From Dastarcus helophoroides (taxonomy: Eukaryota > Arthropoda > Insecta > Coleoptera > Bothrideridae): DNA of 64,000 nt. A program made the position numbers and the translations under genes. The DNA is taken from the NCBI GenBank assembly GCA_028583605.1, contig CM053333.1, positions 12,981,638 to 13,045,637 on the forward strand, given 5' to 3'. The notes under the pieces are model-generated. The model saw nothing but the letters and a program-made list of their open reading frames with translations, was not told where the DNA came from and ran no database searches. This document shows positions 1-11,850 of this stretch, piece after piece (position 1 is the stretch's first letter; every line of letters begins with the position of its first letter).

Positions 1-480
1 ACAGTTTTTTTTAAGTCCAAGTTTTCCAAAAATAAAAAGCTGATTATATCTCTGTCTGGAGGCTTATGGTCTTCAGTAAAGCTAGTTGGAAACTGATGAC
101 GTACGTTCTAGAAGGACGCTAGGAGACTCAAATCTGTTAAAAAAGCTAGTTGATGATTCAAGTCGTTCAAAAAGATTTGATTGAGCTCAAAATTATCAGT
201 TGGATATTTCATTTTTTTAAAAATCGATTTAAAGTTAGCCTGAAGACTTGAATCGTTTGCAAAGGTTAATTCGAAGCGCTCGGTTGTTTAAAATATCCAT
301 TTTTGTCAAAAAAGCGGATATGGATTTAAATTTTCGAAAAAACTTACTGGAAGCTTAAAGTTATCAAAAACGTAAATTAGATGCTTAAGTTTTTCAAAGA
401 AACTAATGGTAATAGTTCAAAAACGCTGATTGGAAGCACTGAAAGTTTAAAATTAGCAATTAGGAGCCGTCCATGTAATA
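1..480. repeat. Degenerate 40-45 bp A/T-rich tandem repeat (GCTGATTGGAAG type)
   Basis: Loosely repeated blocks share a core like AAAAGCTGATTGGAAGCTC followed by a T/A-rich spacer. Units are strongly diverged and vary in length. The same motif returns at 1746-2240, so the two blocks look like parts of one array split by the F1 elements and LTR between them. No coding potential is seen. Confidence 0.6.
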
Positions 481-740
481 CGTCCCGTGGCTGGGGGTAG
501 ACAAAACGTGTCTACACATGACTGTGCCAAAGAAAGAGGTTAGTGAAATAATGAAGTTATGCTCGTGCTTTTGAAGTTAATCTTGCAGCGGGGGCCACGA
601 AGAAAGGGCTGTTTAAATTTCTTATTATTATTATATTTTTCTTTTTTTTCGAGAAATCTAATTGCATATTTATATGTCCAATAGCTAAGTTCCCACTATA
701 ACTGAACTTCCGTTCAGAATGATGAAAATAACTAATTTAA
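481..740. other. Unassigned intergenic stretch
   Basis: A short, more GC-balanced piece with CCGTCCATGTAATACGTCCC and an imperfect CACGTGTCTACA-like patch near its start, then an AT-rich run. It looks like the worn end of an unidentified transposon, but no partner end is visible. No ORF of note. Confidence 0.3.
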
Positions 741-1320
741 TTTTGGTGGAGCGGACTGGTCCTTGGTTATCTTCAAAAATTGAAATACAAACCTTGTCTC
801 CTAAAACCAAGAAAGATTAAAAAACACAACAAAGGTTGCTCTAACGCGTTTCGTTAGCCAAGCTTTTATCTTTAGAGAGATACTCCGAAGATGATAGTGT
901 TACGGGCTTATTGGTTCGAATTGATTATTAACACGTGAATTGAATAATACTCATAAACTAAACTCGGAACACTACAACTGGATAATGAACTCACTGAGTT
1001 ACTTCTAACTACTAACTCACTAATAACACTGACTGACTCTAACTAACTGACTAACTCGCGTCCGCCTTATATAGTTTTCGCTTCCGGGTTCTAGAAGTTT
1101 TCGGCAGATAAGGCTTATCGTTGGCCGAAATTTCTGAAACGCTTATCTGTCGTTTGCTTCATTATCGCGGCCGCTTTCCCTTATCAGATCTTTCTAGAAA
1201 ATTTTCTTACGTACTAAATTCTACAATTTACATTTTGTTACAATAGCTTGACTATCGAAACGCGACTTTCGTTGCGTTTTTTAATCTTTTTTGGTTTAAG
1301 GGGACAAGATTTGTATTTCA
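741..1320. mobile_element. F1 fold-back element, copy a, split by a solo LTR
   Basis: The left arm (741-893) is, on the minus strand, the F1 unit: GAAACGCG core, then CTTTGTTGTGTTTTTTAATC, then CAGGGGACAAGATTTG-type sequence. The right arm (1243-1320) is the same unit on the plus strand, but shorter. Removing the LTR at 898-1242 and one copy of ATAG rejoins the palindromic centre (GATGATAG then CTTGACTATC), which matches the intact F1 copy at 47738-47915. One arm is long and one short, as in other copies. The hammerhead-like core is degraded in both arms. Confidence 0.8.
898..1242 (-). mobile_element. Solo LTR of an LTR retrotransposon (345 bp)
   Basis: On the minus strand it starts TGTAACAA and ends CCGTAACA, the usual TG...CA form. 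It is flanked by a 4-bp direct repeat ATAG (894-897 and 1243-1246), consistent with integrase-made target duplication. A TATATAA box lies at 1067-1073 (minus strand), followed by a GTTAGTCAGT-type microrepeat. A diverged copy lies on the plus strand at 35166-35502. No internal gag or pol is present, so this is a solo LTR left by LTR-LTR recombination. The superfamily (Ty3/gypsy or Bel/Pao) cannot be decided. Confidence 0.85.
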
Positions 1321-1399
1321 ACTAATTTTATGTTTAGGAAAGTGACTGAGGTGTCGCTAAGGGGAACATGTGAGGACATTTTCTCCAAACAAGTTCGAG

Positions 1400-1553
1400 T
1401 TTTGGTGGAACGGAGTGATCCTTGGTTATCTTCAAAAATTGAAATACAAAACTTGTCCCCTGGAACCAAGAAAGATTAAAAAACACAACAAAGGTTACTC
1501 CAGCACCTTTCGACAGCCAAGATATAATTTTCAGAGAGATAATGTATCTCTCG
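1400..1553 (-). mobile_element. F1 fold-back element, copy b (long arm plus centre)
   Basis: Starts TTTGGTGGAACGGAG and runs through the AAATTGAAATACAAAACTTG and AAAAACACAACAAAGG blocks seen in the other F1 copies. It ends at a palindromic centre AGAGAGATAATGTATCTCTC. The second arm is missing. It lies only ~80 bp from copy a in the same orientation. Confidence 0.7.
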
Positions 1554-1745
1554 AGTTGGATTAGTGATTGGGCGAACTTTTTTTCGGATGGTAAAGAAAG
1601 GTTGAAATAAAATTTTATATTTTTGATGGTAATAGTTGGTAATTTAAAGACGTTATTTTTGTGGTAGTTTCTGAATTTGAAACAATTCTTGTGGTGATAG
1701 TTGGATATTCTTAATTTCCGTCCCGCACAATGTCCTAATGTCTCA

Positions 1746-2240
1746 CTAGCATTAACTAATTGGAAGTTTAAATAAAAAAATGCCTGATTGACTTGAATTT
1801 TGTATAAAAGTTAATTGGGGATCCATTTCTTTCAAAAAAGTTGGTTGGAAGCTCAGACTTTTGGAGTTTTAGGATTCTTATGAAAATCGATTGGAAGCTC
1901 AAGTTCTGAAAGAAGACACTTAAAAGCGCAATTTTTTTAAAAAAGCTAATTAGGGTTTCAAATTGCTCAAAAAAGTGGATTGGAGAATTAAGTTGTGCAA
2001 AAATTAAACAGTTGCTCGGAAATTCAGAATAATCTAAAAAAGCTGAAGTATTATTAGTAGAGTAGTAGTAAAGTGAGTTAAAAAAAAATGATTTTTCAGA
2101 GCGGGAATTTTTCAAAAAAAGCTGATTGGAGTTTTGCGTTACCCCGAAAAGCTTATTGGAAGTTCAAAAATTTCAAAAAAATGTTTGTTTTTAAATTTAA
2201 ATAGCCGATTGAACCGACCTGAGGTTAAAGATTTTTGAAA
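1746..2240. repeat. Second block of the GCTGATTGGAAG-type array
   Basis: The same loose 40-45 bp motif as 1-480, for example AAAAAAGCTGATTGGAG near 2115 and AGCTTATTGGAAGTTC near 2150. Short ORFs here are compositional. Confidence 0.55.
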
Positions 2241-3311
2241 AAGCTAATTAAAACCGCAATTTAATGGGACTTCAGCTGGTTAATTTAATTTAGCATTGAA
2301 TAACAAAAACATTTCTTTATAGGTTGCAATTGTTTACAGGAAATAACGGCAAGACGCGAAGGTGTAATTATATTAGTCATTATTTTGTTGTTTGTGTCCG
2401 AATGGGAAATAACGCGATAATTAGCTTGTAACTGCTAATGCGGGTAAATACCACTTAACTGATACCTCGTCGAGTTGGGGGTAATGCGAGGAAGCCGACG
2501 ACGCGTACTGAAGCAACGCATTAACACCCACATAGACCCTTATATTCGACCGCAAACTAATTCCACCTTGTTTATTATCGTACAAAACAAAACAACTCCA
2601 GTCGAATAACTCCTACCTATTTCTCAGTCTATATTGGCTGGCACTAATTTTAATAGTTCATCGCGTCAACAAATTGGTTTTTAGTTAAGACATTTTTCGC
2701 CTGATACCCCTAAATTTTTATGTACTTAAATTTTAGTATTTTTGCAAATGTTTTACATAAACATTATTGACATTTACAAAGTCGTCAATCATTTTAATAT
2801 GTACGCCATATGCATAAAATATTGTGATTATTCAATTTATTAGTTTCTTTTCCCCATGAAACAGATCAAATGACATTTCTAACATAAATGAGCCCTCTCT
2901 TTTTGTATTTTGTTTTTTCCTTCAAGTATTTAATTAATATTAATCTTAAGCAGCAACATTATTTTTAATATTGCCCCTCTTCTCTACCTAGGAAAAGATT
3001 GTTTTGGTTGCTGATTTATCCATCACTTGCCCATGTATTACTTTTAGCCAAATTAACTTAAAACTTAATAAATAATTATTATTATATTATTTAACCTTTT
3101 TCTATCGGTAAAGATCCGTAGAAAATGAAATAAATGGAAATCTGACGGTGCTACACTTGGTTAGTATGGTGGATGAGACAGCATATCCCATCTAAACTCC
3201 ATTAATTTTTGCTGAACCTGCAAACAATGTTATTATGCTAAACGTCTTGTTTTTTGCTAATCCAAGTTTCACTAAATTATTGTCCACATTTTTTTTTTGA
3301 AAATACTCAAA
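2241..3311. other. No recognisable feature
   Basis: About 1 kb of AT-rich DNA without clear repeat structure, long ORF or element end. It could be intron or intergenic. Confidence 0.4.
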
Positions 3312-3319
3312 TATTCTGC

Positions 3320-6232
3320 CATGGGCGTACGCAGGATTTCGTTCAGGGCGAGGCAATAATCATTTTGAAAAAATAATTTAAAAAAAAAACAGAAAACGTT
3401 CCGCCTGAGTATATGTATATTTTCATTTAACTACATGAACTGAAGGATCGAATTTTCAGATTAAAATTGAAATTTGGAAATGGAGCCGAACTTTGGAAAA
3501 CCAGTCAGACAATTAAATCTAATATAAAAACCTTACCTTTTAAAAAACTTAGAAAACTGTCAAATTTTCGAAGAAAAAAAGATGAAATTTTTAAAGGTCG
3601 AATTTTGTGAAAAAACGACAATTGCCAGACTGATTGTAAGTTGAATTTGGAGAAAGAAAATTCAGTCCCCAAAAATATTTCACTCATAATTTTTTCTTAA
3701 TTTCAGTTTTTTTATAATCTTAAAATGTACAAACATCTTTTTCTACGAGTTTCCTAAATAATGTTTTTCTCAGAATAATTAGATTTATATTAAAATGTTA
3801 CAAAATGAAATTTTCAAAAAATGTTCAATTGTAAGTAGAAATTTTCAGAAACGACCCATTTTGTAAATTTCTAGATGAAGAGAAATTTTGTGAAATATTT
3901 CGGAAAGTCAAATAGAAAAAAAGAAATTTTTATAAAAATCCGGATATTAAAATATGAATTTTGAAAAAAATAACGATTTTTGAAAAATATCGTCGAAATG
4001 TCGAAAAAAAGCTTGAGATTTTTTCAAAACTTCCAATAAAAAGTTTAATTTTGAGGGCAAAAGTAAAATAATTTTGAAATAGGCGAATTTTGAGAAAAAA
4101 ACTAATTTTGGCAAAAAGCTGAAATGTTAAGAAAATTAAGCAAAAAAGAATTTTCAGAAATTTTAAGAAAATTTTCCACCGTCAGTGGAGATTTCCAGAA
4201 ACATAAAAGATCGCATTTTGAAGTACAAGTCAAAATTTCGAGAATAAAACGAATTTTGAGAAACACGACATTTTCGGCAATTTAAGTTAAAAAAGAAAAA
4301 ATCAGAATAAACCGAGTATTAAAAAAGTGGACTACAAAAAAAATAATGAGTTTTAAAAAATATCATTGAAATGTCAAAAAAAAATAGTAGAAATTTTTAG
4401 TAAAAATTTCAGAACTTTCAAGAGAAAGTTTAATTTTGGGAGAAAAAAAGTAAAATTTTTCAAGTCGTAATTTTGAAAGCGACGAATTTCGAAAAAAAAA
4501 ACCAATTTTTGGAAAGTCGATTTTTTTGTAAAAACCAAATTTAGTATAAAAGCCCAATCTCTCGGAAAAAATCCAAAAATCTTGAAAATTTTAAAAATTC
4601 CAAAATATTTCTAAAGGTCGCATATTGTTTACAACTTCAAAAACACTTTTCTCGGAATGTTTACTTCTTCATACTAATTTGACATAATATTTAAAATTCA
4701 ATAAAGAAATTAAATGTACAATAAATCTATTTATCGAAATTACCCAAAAATATTTTTTTAACAGTTTTAATTATTGGTAGGTAATATGCCGATCTAATTT
4801 GTAGAAAACAAATCCAATTTCAAGGAAAAAGTTCCAGAAACTAAATACATATTAAAATAAAAAAGACGGAATATTAGATTCAAATTTCTGGAGAAAAATT
4901 TAAAAAAGTCGAAATTTAAAAATAAAGACATAGTAGTTTTGACAGAAAAAATGATTTTCGAAAGAAGAGTCCAAAAAATAGGATTTTGAGAATAAAGTCG
5001 AAATTAAAAAAAATTTTAAGAGAATAAGTCGAAATTTCTAAAGAAATTAATTATTCCATTTTGAGACAAAAATGAAATATCTAGAAAAAGACAAGCTTTA
5101 AGAAACCAGTTTAAATTTTTGAAAAAATTAAATTCTTAAATATCAAAATCTTCGGAAAAGTCCGATATTAATAAAAATAACGGAATCTTAAAAAATACAA
5201 AATCTCGGAAAAACAGTCGAAGTATCTAATAAAAAACTTCTGAATAAAGCAAAAAATCGACATTTTTCGAAGAATGTCAAATTTTAAGAAAAAAGGGACA
5301 ATTCTAAGCTTATGAAAAAACGAATCTTGAAAAAAGGTTGAATTTTAAGAAAGAGATGAATTTCGGAAAAAATATTAAGATTTCCGGTAACATACATGAT
5401 TGGATTTTAAGATAAATTTCAAATTTTCGAAAAAAGACGAATGTTGAGAAACATATCGACTGTTCGATTCTTTTAGCTTCGTTATTTTTTCCTATAAAAT
5501 TTGATTTTTTGCTCTTAAAAAACAAAAACGAATTTCAAAAACAAATATTCGTAATTTTAAGACAAAGATTGAAATTTTGGGAAAATGAAAGTTCTCAAAT
5601 TTTTCTTGTCTGCTTGAGTCCGAGGCGCACATACGCCTCGATCTGCCCTACTCAGAAGTCAAAAAGTATCCAAGCAAGTTGAAATTTTTACAAAGTTGTA
5701 TTTCAATTATAAACAATTCCAGGGAAAATTTTCTCAAAATTTTCGTTTCCTTACAAAATTTATACAATTTTCAAAGAAATCGTTATCAATATTTCTAGAT
5801 AAATATTTCTGTTTTTTTATCAAAAGATCGATCACATTTTGAGAAAAAAAGGCAAACCTTGATAAGTCGAAATTTACAGAAAATAAAAATTTAAATAAAG
5901 TTGGAAATTTTCGGACAAAAACGAATTTTGAGAAATGGTAAAATTTCGAAAAATAAAACAATGAATTTCGAGATAAAAACTCTAAATTTTGAAAGAGTCG
6001 AATTCTGATGAATTAAATCGGATTTTAGGAATAAATTTGAAATTTCAAAAGAAATTAAAAAAAAAGACGGATTTTGAGAAATAAGTCGAAATTTCGAAAA
6101 AATGTTGATATCTCGAAGACAAATGGAATTTTTTTAGGAAAAGTCTCTTCAGTTGAATATAAATTTTCGTTTAGTTGCACAAGCCAGGCGGGGGTAAGCG
6201 CCCTACCCTGCGCTTTTCTAGCTACGCCTGTG
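3320..6232. mobile_element. hAT-like element filled with ~20-bp A/T repeat (2.9 kb)
   Basis: The left end reads CATGGGCGTACGCAGGA and the right end, reverse-complemented, CACAGGCGTAGCTAGAA, an imperfect TIR. Flanks are TATTCTGC (3312-3319) and TATTTTGC (6233-6240), an 8-bp duplication with one mismatch, which is hAT-typical. Nearly the whole interior (about 3360-6170) is a degenerate repeat of the type GTCGAAATTTTGAGAAAAAA, unit near 20 bp. No transposase is present, so this is a non-autonomous element. A related left end (CAGAGGCATAGCTAGGA) lies at 62325. Confidence 0.7.
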
Positions 6233-6240
6233 TATTTTGC

Positions 6241-6697
6241 TAGTTCTTTTACCGAATCTTGAGAATTTTCCATAATTTTGACTTTATTTATTCATCAGTG
6301 TGGTTAAACGTCCATAACTTTCATTATCATCAAGATACTTCTCACATTAAATCTGGCAAATGAACTGTTTTTTCTGCTAGAACATTCGCTCCATAAACAT
6401 CACTTTCTTCTGTGTTGTTGTGTAGCATCCTTTTCAGTTATAAAAAAAGCATCAAAATGCCCAAAAGTCTAATCTTTGTTCACTTACACCTTTGGAGTCA
6501 ACTCATGAAATTAATCAAGGTAACTGGACACCCTATTCTCTTATCACTTCGACTTTAGATTGAATAAATATGCAATATGCTACTACCAGCGCAGGCCCAA
6601 TCAGTTTACTGAACGCAATTTCGAAATTAAAAAACTCGAGCAAACTTTGCGGCACCCAATACGTCAAAGTTTAAATTTTTGGTATTTTTATAATAGA
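6241..6697. other. No recognisable feature
   Basis: AT-rich DNA without a convincing ORF or repeat, between the hAT-like element and the mariner. Confidence 0.4.
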
Positions 6698-7916
6698 CCA
6701 AGGTAAGGTGAAAAATTCGCGGCCTGCCAATGAAGCACTGCGATCTTTCTACTATTCTCCTTTGACTCCAACACACTTGGTCCAGCGTTTATTCAACATC
6801 AGGGTTCCTTTCCGGAAGTAGAGTTTCGAAGGCTGTGAAATCATCTACGACCATCTCAGCTTCTTCACTGGATACGAAGCGCTTCCCAAAAACAAAGTTC
6901 TTCAAGTTTTGAAACAAATGGAAGTCTGAAGGTGCCAAATCAGGAGCATAGGTCGGGATGGCCAAGAAAATCATACCCGAAATCCCGGAGTTTTCCATCG
7001 CCAACACACTCTTGTGTACATGCGCGTTGCCCTGATTAAAGGTGATTTTTTCTTCTTCAAGCTAGGCCTCATCTCATGGATTTTGGCATTCAAATGGTCA
7101 ACGAGGTTGAAATAGTATTCGCTTATAACTTTTCTATCTTTTTCAAGGTAATCAATTAACACATTTACATTCCAAAAGACGCTGGCTATGTTGCGATCGA
7201 CTTGACTTTCTTTGGCGCTGAACCCACTGCTTCCACCCACTGCTTTGACTGCTGCTGCGGGTAGTGCTGGAACCATGGCGCATCCATGGTGACAAATCGT
7301 TGCAAAAAATTGGTCGGATGCCTATCGAATCGGTTTAAACATTGCTGCGTAAACCGTTGGCACATTTACTTTTGATTCGGATTCTGAAAATGCGACACCC
7401 ATCTTAGGTTATATCATTAATTCTTTATGCAAGATGTTTCGCACCCTTTCTTCCAATATCCCTACAGCTGTAGCTATCTCAATGCCCTTCACTCGTCTAT
7501 CGTTCAAGGCGATTTCATGCACTTTTTAGATGGTTTCCGGTGTTGTTACGGTTTTTGGTCGTCCTTCATGTGAGTCAACTTCAAGGAACGTGCGACCACT
7601 TTTAAATTCAGCCACTTAGTTCTTAACGCTTCACATGGAAGGAGCTGAGTCTCCATAAACTTTTGTCAATTTCGGATAAATTTCCTTAGGGGTTAATCCA
7701 TCCAAGACAAAGAATTTTATGCACGATATTCAAGATTACCCATATTTACGAAAAACATTCAAGAGTTCTACGGCAAAAATTCGTGCAAACAAACTACTTG
7801 AGGCAATAAGTTGAAACTTGTCATATAAACTAATGACATTCAGGCAGGACATATAAAATTATGCTGATTGAAACGCCATTTTTATGTCAGGCCGAGAATT
7901 ATTCGCCTTACCCTCG
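6698..7916 (-). mobile_element. Mariner element, ~1.2 kb, inactive
   Basis: The right TIR read inward (CGAGGGTAAGGCGAATAATT) matches the left TIR (CCAAGGTAAGGTGAAAAATT). Both continue into TCGGCCTGACA or CGCGGCCTGCCA. A TA dinucleotide follows the right end at 7917-7918, while the left flank reads GA, so one target TA has mutated. The 1219-bp length is normal for mariner. Confidence 0.85.
6789..7700 (-). pseudogene. Mariner transposase pseudogene
   Basis: Minus-strand pieces in shifting frames follow the order of a mariner transposase. An N-terminal helix-turn-helix part lies near 7400-7620 (EGRPKTVTTPETI, VHEIALNDRRVKGIEIATA). A middle part lies at 6971-7276. The C-terminal part at 6789-7007 has YAPDLAPSDFHLF, which includes the third catalytic Asp of the DD34D triad. 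Stops and frameshifts break it several times. The enzyme would cut and rejoin DNA at the TIRs and cannot be functional here. Confidence 0.85.
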
Positions 7917-7987
7917 TAATTGGATTCGATATTTTTCAAAATGACGAGTTTATTTCCAAATTTTTAATTTGTTTTTGAAACTCTTAA

Positions 7988-8093
7988 TATTGATATACAA
8001 ATCTTGTCCCCTGAAACCAAAAATATTAAAAAATACATCAGTTGCTCTAATGCGTTTGGGTTGCCAAGCTGTCATCTTCAAAGAGATCCTCGA
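7988..8093 (-). mobile_element. F1 element, copy c (short arm plus centre)
   Basis: Begins ATTGATATACAAATCTTG and CCCCTGAAACC, the normal end of the F1 short arm, then passes the GTTGCTCTAATGCG block into GTCATCTTCAAAGAGAT. On the minus strand the core reads TTGAAGATGACAGC then CCAAACGCAT, so the ribozyme-like core is mutated. Confidence 0.7.
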
Positions 8094-8844
8094 AAACTTG
8101 ATAACTTTTGTAAAAAATTGTCGTATCAAAACTTTAAATTTATATATTTGTTGGAATCTCAAATTCCTTTTCCTTATTTTTCATTCTTTCGCAATAATGG
8201 AACAGACTTATAGTCAAAAGTTGAAAACAACTTGTTTAAAAGTTAGACATTTCTCTCCAAAATTTCAGTTTTTATAAAATTTTGAGTTAGGGTAAAGTAC
8301 CCCAAATTGAAACGCCTCCTAAATTAAACCCACTAAATTTTCCTTCCGTATTAAACTCTTAGCGCCACTTCCGTTAAACAGCTGAATCTATGTGTGCAGA
8401 TGAGGTAAGCTCAGCAATTTTATGATAATATCAGTCAGAATTCAGCAATTTCCCGCCTTTGTGTGTTGTGGACAGTTTTCGCATAAAACTAGATCTAAGT
8501 CTCTAAGAGAATTTTGATGTTCTGCTAAAGGAAGGAACATTTTTGTAATTGTCACTAAAATTGCCATGGTTTTTGGCATATGTAACACTACTTACGAGTA
8601 TTAAAAACTTACGTATTTAGAAACGTAAGGTTACAATATGTATTTTATTGACAGTTTCCCAATTTGAACCACAAACGGTTGCCTAAATTGAACCTCAAAT
8701 TAGAAAACTTTTGTCTGATTTACGAGCTTCCAAGTGGTCTGGTCTTTTTTGAAAATGTCAAAAGGGGGAAATTAGGGAAAATAGTCGGCGTGGAACTAGC
8801 GCTAGTAGCGTAGGAAGAGAGGAAACAGGTCTAAATAAATGCAG

Positions 8845-10095
8845 TAACGATTATGGAACACCTAAATCGACATTATTTCGCCATATTCGAGAGTCAAGTA
8901 AAGTGGCTAAAGTTTGTGTTAAATTATTAGGCAGGAACCCTATTTTCAATACTACTTTAGAAGAATTGCAGTCTCAGAATCTCTTTTTAGACTCACTGTA
9001 AAAGATGTTCGAAGGCTTACTTAGATGCTCTGTTACTGTTACGAGAAAATGGAATTGTTATGGTGCAGTTGCCAGATCATGCGATACATCGTCTGCAATC
9101 ACTTGACCATTCTTTTTTCAAACCAATGGTGGTGTATTACACCCAAGCATTGGAAAAATGGTGAAGGACTAATCTTGGATAGAGGGTGTAACAGTAGCAA
9201 GTGGTTTCATTATTAAATGAAACTTATGGAAAAACGGCAGCGATAGAAAATGCTATTAATGGATTTAAGGCATCTATGATATCGTCAGTAGATAGATATG
9301 TTTTTCAAGATTCGGATTTTGCTGTATCCGTAGTTCTTAAGCCTGAACCTAATAAAGTTAAAAATAATGGCTTAAGTCCTAATGATGATATTCCATTAGC
9401 ACTTACAAAAAATACAGAAATTGTTCAACACCTCTCTCTATGGATGTTTCGCCTCTGGTATGGTGGACATACTGAGTTACCGTGCTCTTCTGTCTAAGCT
9501 TTTTTATCCTTTGGACCAATTTTCAATTCAGAAGAATTTCGCCTCTGGTATGGTGGACATACTGAGTTACCGGGCTCTGATGTTTTGAAATTGGCCTTTT
9601 TCATTTTTCATTTTTGTACATTTCCTTGTATTTTATTTTTCATTTATTGTTTCTTTGTTCCTGAAGAAGCCCCATACAATGGTGGGCAAAACGTCGAACA
9701 CTTTTAGTAGTTCTTTAACACGGTCCAATCCCGAAAGAAGTATATCCTGTACTGACTCTGGCCGTGGAAGCCTTCGTTTTCATCAATATTCTCCGCCAAC
9801 TTACTGGAAATTGCCCCGTTATTTAAATGGGTCAAAGCTGCATCTTTGAGGAAAAGCAGGAAAGCCTTTGGTATTCAGAAAGCAGGAGAACTTACTAGTA
9901 GTCCCTACAAAAGTTTGAGAAAAAAATCGGATTAAAGTACCAGCGCTAGGTGACGAGCAACGTTGATATTGTAAGAAATGTGAAGAGCAAGAAGTTCAAA
10001 ATATGATTCGATGTGTGAAGTGCAAAACGTGGTTTCATTGCAAATGCGTAAAAGTGAGTTTGTTCAAGAAGTTTATTTGTCAGTTATGTGTGTAA
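8845..10095 (+). pseudogene. Pogo/jerky-type transposase pseudogene with C-terminal PHD-like finger
   Basis: Three coding pieces follow pogo-family order. First, near 8845-8960, YGTPKSTLFRHIRESSKVAK, typical of a helix-turn-helix start. Second, 9050-9440: QLPDHAIHRLQSLDHSFFKP, matching the 'LPPHTTHxLQPLDVxxFxPLK' block around the last catalytic acidic residue in DDE_1 transposases, then AINGFKASMISSVDR and a DSDFA motif. Third, 9967-10095: a zinc finger with spacing C-x2-C-x10-C-x2-C-x4-H-x2-C-x10-C-x2-C, ending in TAA. The first part of the catalytic core is deleted, and F2 splits the remainder. Insect pogo-like transposases with a terminal PHD-type finger are known. The finger presumably binds chromatin or DNA. 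Confidence 0.8.
9445..9795 (+). mobile_element. F2 repeat, copy a (inside the pogo-like element)
   Basis: Contains GCCTCTGGTATGGTGGACAT twice (near 9451 and 9541), then a T-rich stretch, TTTGTTC, CTGAAGA at 9661-9667, and ACGTCGAACAC, ending near GCCTTCGTTTTCATC. It matches both F2 units at 59400-59780. The GAAA box reads AAAA here, so the hammerhead-like core is broken. Confidence 0.75.
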
Positions 10096-10506
10096 AACCC
10101 CTTGAGATTTTAGTTTATTTTTGTTTTACAATGCTTGGTTTTTTTGAAATTTATGCTTAACATATATGTATATTTTTTGTAGGTTTGTACCCTTTTCTGT
10201 TTTTTCTATTTTTAAATAAAAATTTAACTGTCTTTTGAAAGTACCTACTCATAATTTTTATAGGTAGTTTCAATTTGAGGAACTAGTGCTTCAAATTTAG
10301 CAACCAGTTTCTTATATTGAACCATTTGCAACCCTTCAACATTTTTTTTACTTCGGAAGTATTACAATCCGAGGATTCATAAGGCTTCAGTAGATTTTCA
10401 AATGTGTAATTCAAATTTTAACAGCATACAAAATATTACAATCATAAATTTACAAACCTACAAGCATTTTTCTAAAAAATAGTTTAATTTGGGGCACTCT
10501 ACCCTA

Positions 10507-11535
10507 TTAGAAATGTTGACCAATGTTTGAAAATTCAACCAAATTAATTTTTTGTCAAATTATGGACCTTTATATTAAAAGCTTCCCGAATTTTTGAAAA
10601 ACATTTTTTTTAGCATTTAGATTTATTCAAAAACTCTGAAAACTTTTTTTTCAAATGACAACTCATTTTCGTAATTCGCATCAACTATTTAGAAATTTGA
10701 AATTTTTCAAAAGTTTCGATTCAATTTAAAGTTTTGCATTTTTCTGCTTTAATTTGAAAATTTGACACATTTTACAAATTTAACTTTATCAGTATATCGA
10801 TTTTTAAAAATGTTTAATTTTTGAAATTTGGAATTATTTTAAAATTTTTTTCAAAAACTCGACGATTTTTTTAAAAAATTGACGTCTTTTCGAAATTAAA
10901 ATTTTTTAAATTAATCTATATTTGTTTGAATTTGTAATTACTCTTCCTAATTTTTGATAACTGGTCTTTGATTTCCAAACTTCGAATCTAATAAATGCTT
11001 AAACCTATTGGTCGATGCATTAGAATAATTTTTGATAGTTTTTGAAAAATTTACTTTATTGGAGATGTCTGCTTATATTTTAGGCTAAATAGATAGATAT
11101 ATAGAAAAAGGAAGGGTTCTCTCGAAAGATGAAAATTGTTTATTTTCATCAACATTTCAATTATTTGGAAATCATTTAAAAATAGTAAGTAATTTTAAAG
11201 ATTTTGTAGTTGTTTTATTGCTTACTTCCCTTTCTTATTATGTTATCAACTATTAGGCAAGAATTAAAAGTTTTTCTAACTTTGGTTGTTTTTCGAATTT
11301 TGTACCTTCTTTTAATACTGATGGAAATTTCAATATTTTAGATCTTATTTCCAAATTTTCGATTTTCAGTACAATTTTCTTAAATTCTTAATTGTTCGAA
11401 ATTTGGGGTTGGGAAGTTAAACTTAGCATTTGATATGTTTATGAAAATTTCACTGTTTCATTTTTTCAACCTTTTTGTGAAATTAAAAAAAATGTTTCCG
11501 GCGTTTTAATTTATTTTCGATTTTTTTTTCAAGGT
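10507..11535. repeat. Degenerate A/T microrepeat with an F3 3' fragment
   Basis: Loose AAATTTTTCAAAA and TTTCGATTTTT repeats without regular phase. At about 10965-11027 a 60-bp piece (TTTCCAAACTTCGAATC, then CCTATTGGTCGATGCATTAG) is the part of the F3 monomer just downstream of its ribozyme-like core. Confidence 0.55.
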
Positions 11536-11539
11536 CTGA

Positions 11540-11850
11540 AAAAACTTTTGTGGAGTCTCCCCAGACACATAGGCGGATGGTTGATGATGTTACAGGATCT
11601 GATAGCTCCGATTCCCCAAGAGCAATATTCATTAGGTCACTAGGTCATATAAGACAGTCGGAGATAGTAAATTCTTGTCCAGTCCAACTTAATACAGTGG
11701 TAACTTCTGTCTATGGAGATATTTTTTTATAGAAATTCCAAACTCTAGAATTAGTGGTCAAACAGACAATTACAATTTATCCTCCTTTAAAACGATAGTT
11801 CATTACCATTGCGGGTGGATCCATTTAAGAAAAAGGCTCGTTGCACTTCG
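11540..11850 (+). mobile_element. LINE-A 3' fragment, old copy
   Basis: A diverged copy of the LINE-A 3' end. It shares the CACATAGGCGGATGGTTGATG, CCCCAAGAGCAA, AAGACAGTCGGAGATAG and ACTTCTGTCTATGGAGA blocks with 21600-21960, and ends in a worn tail (GCGGGTGGATCCATTTAAGA). It is 5' truncated and more decayed than the other copies. Confidence 0.75.

Larger units (their letters stand above)
8290..10504 (+). mobile_element. Pogo-like DNA transposon with internal deletion (2.2 kb)
   Basis: TIRs are GGGTAAAGTACCCCAAATTG at the left and GGGTAGAGTGCCCCAAATTA (reverse-complemented) at the right. Both sides have TA duplications (8288-8289 and 10505-10506). Inside are a helix-turn-helix remnant, the second half of a DDE_1 (pogo/jerky-type) catalytic domain, and a C-terminal PHD-like zinc finger. 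An F2 repeat is inserted at about 9445-9795. Confidence 0.85.
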
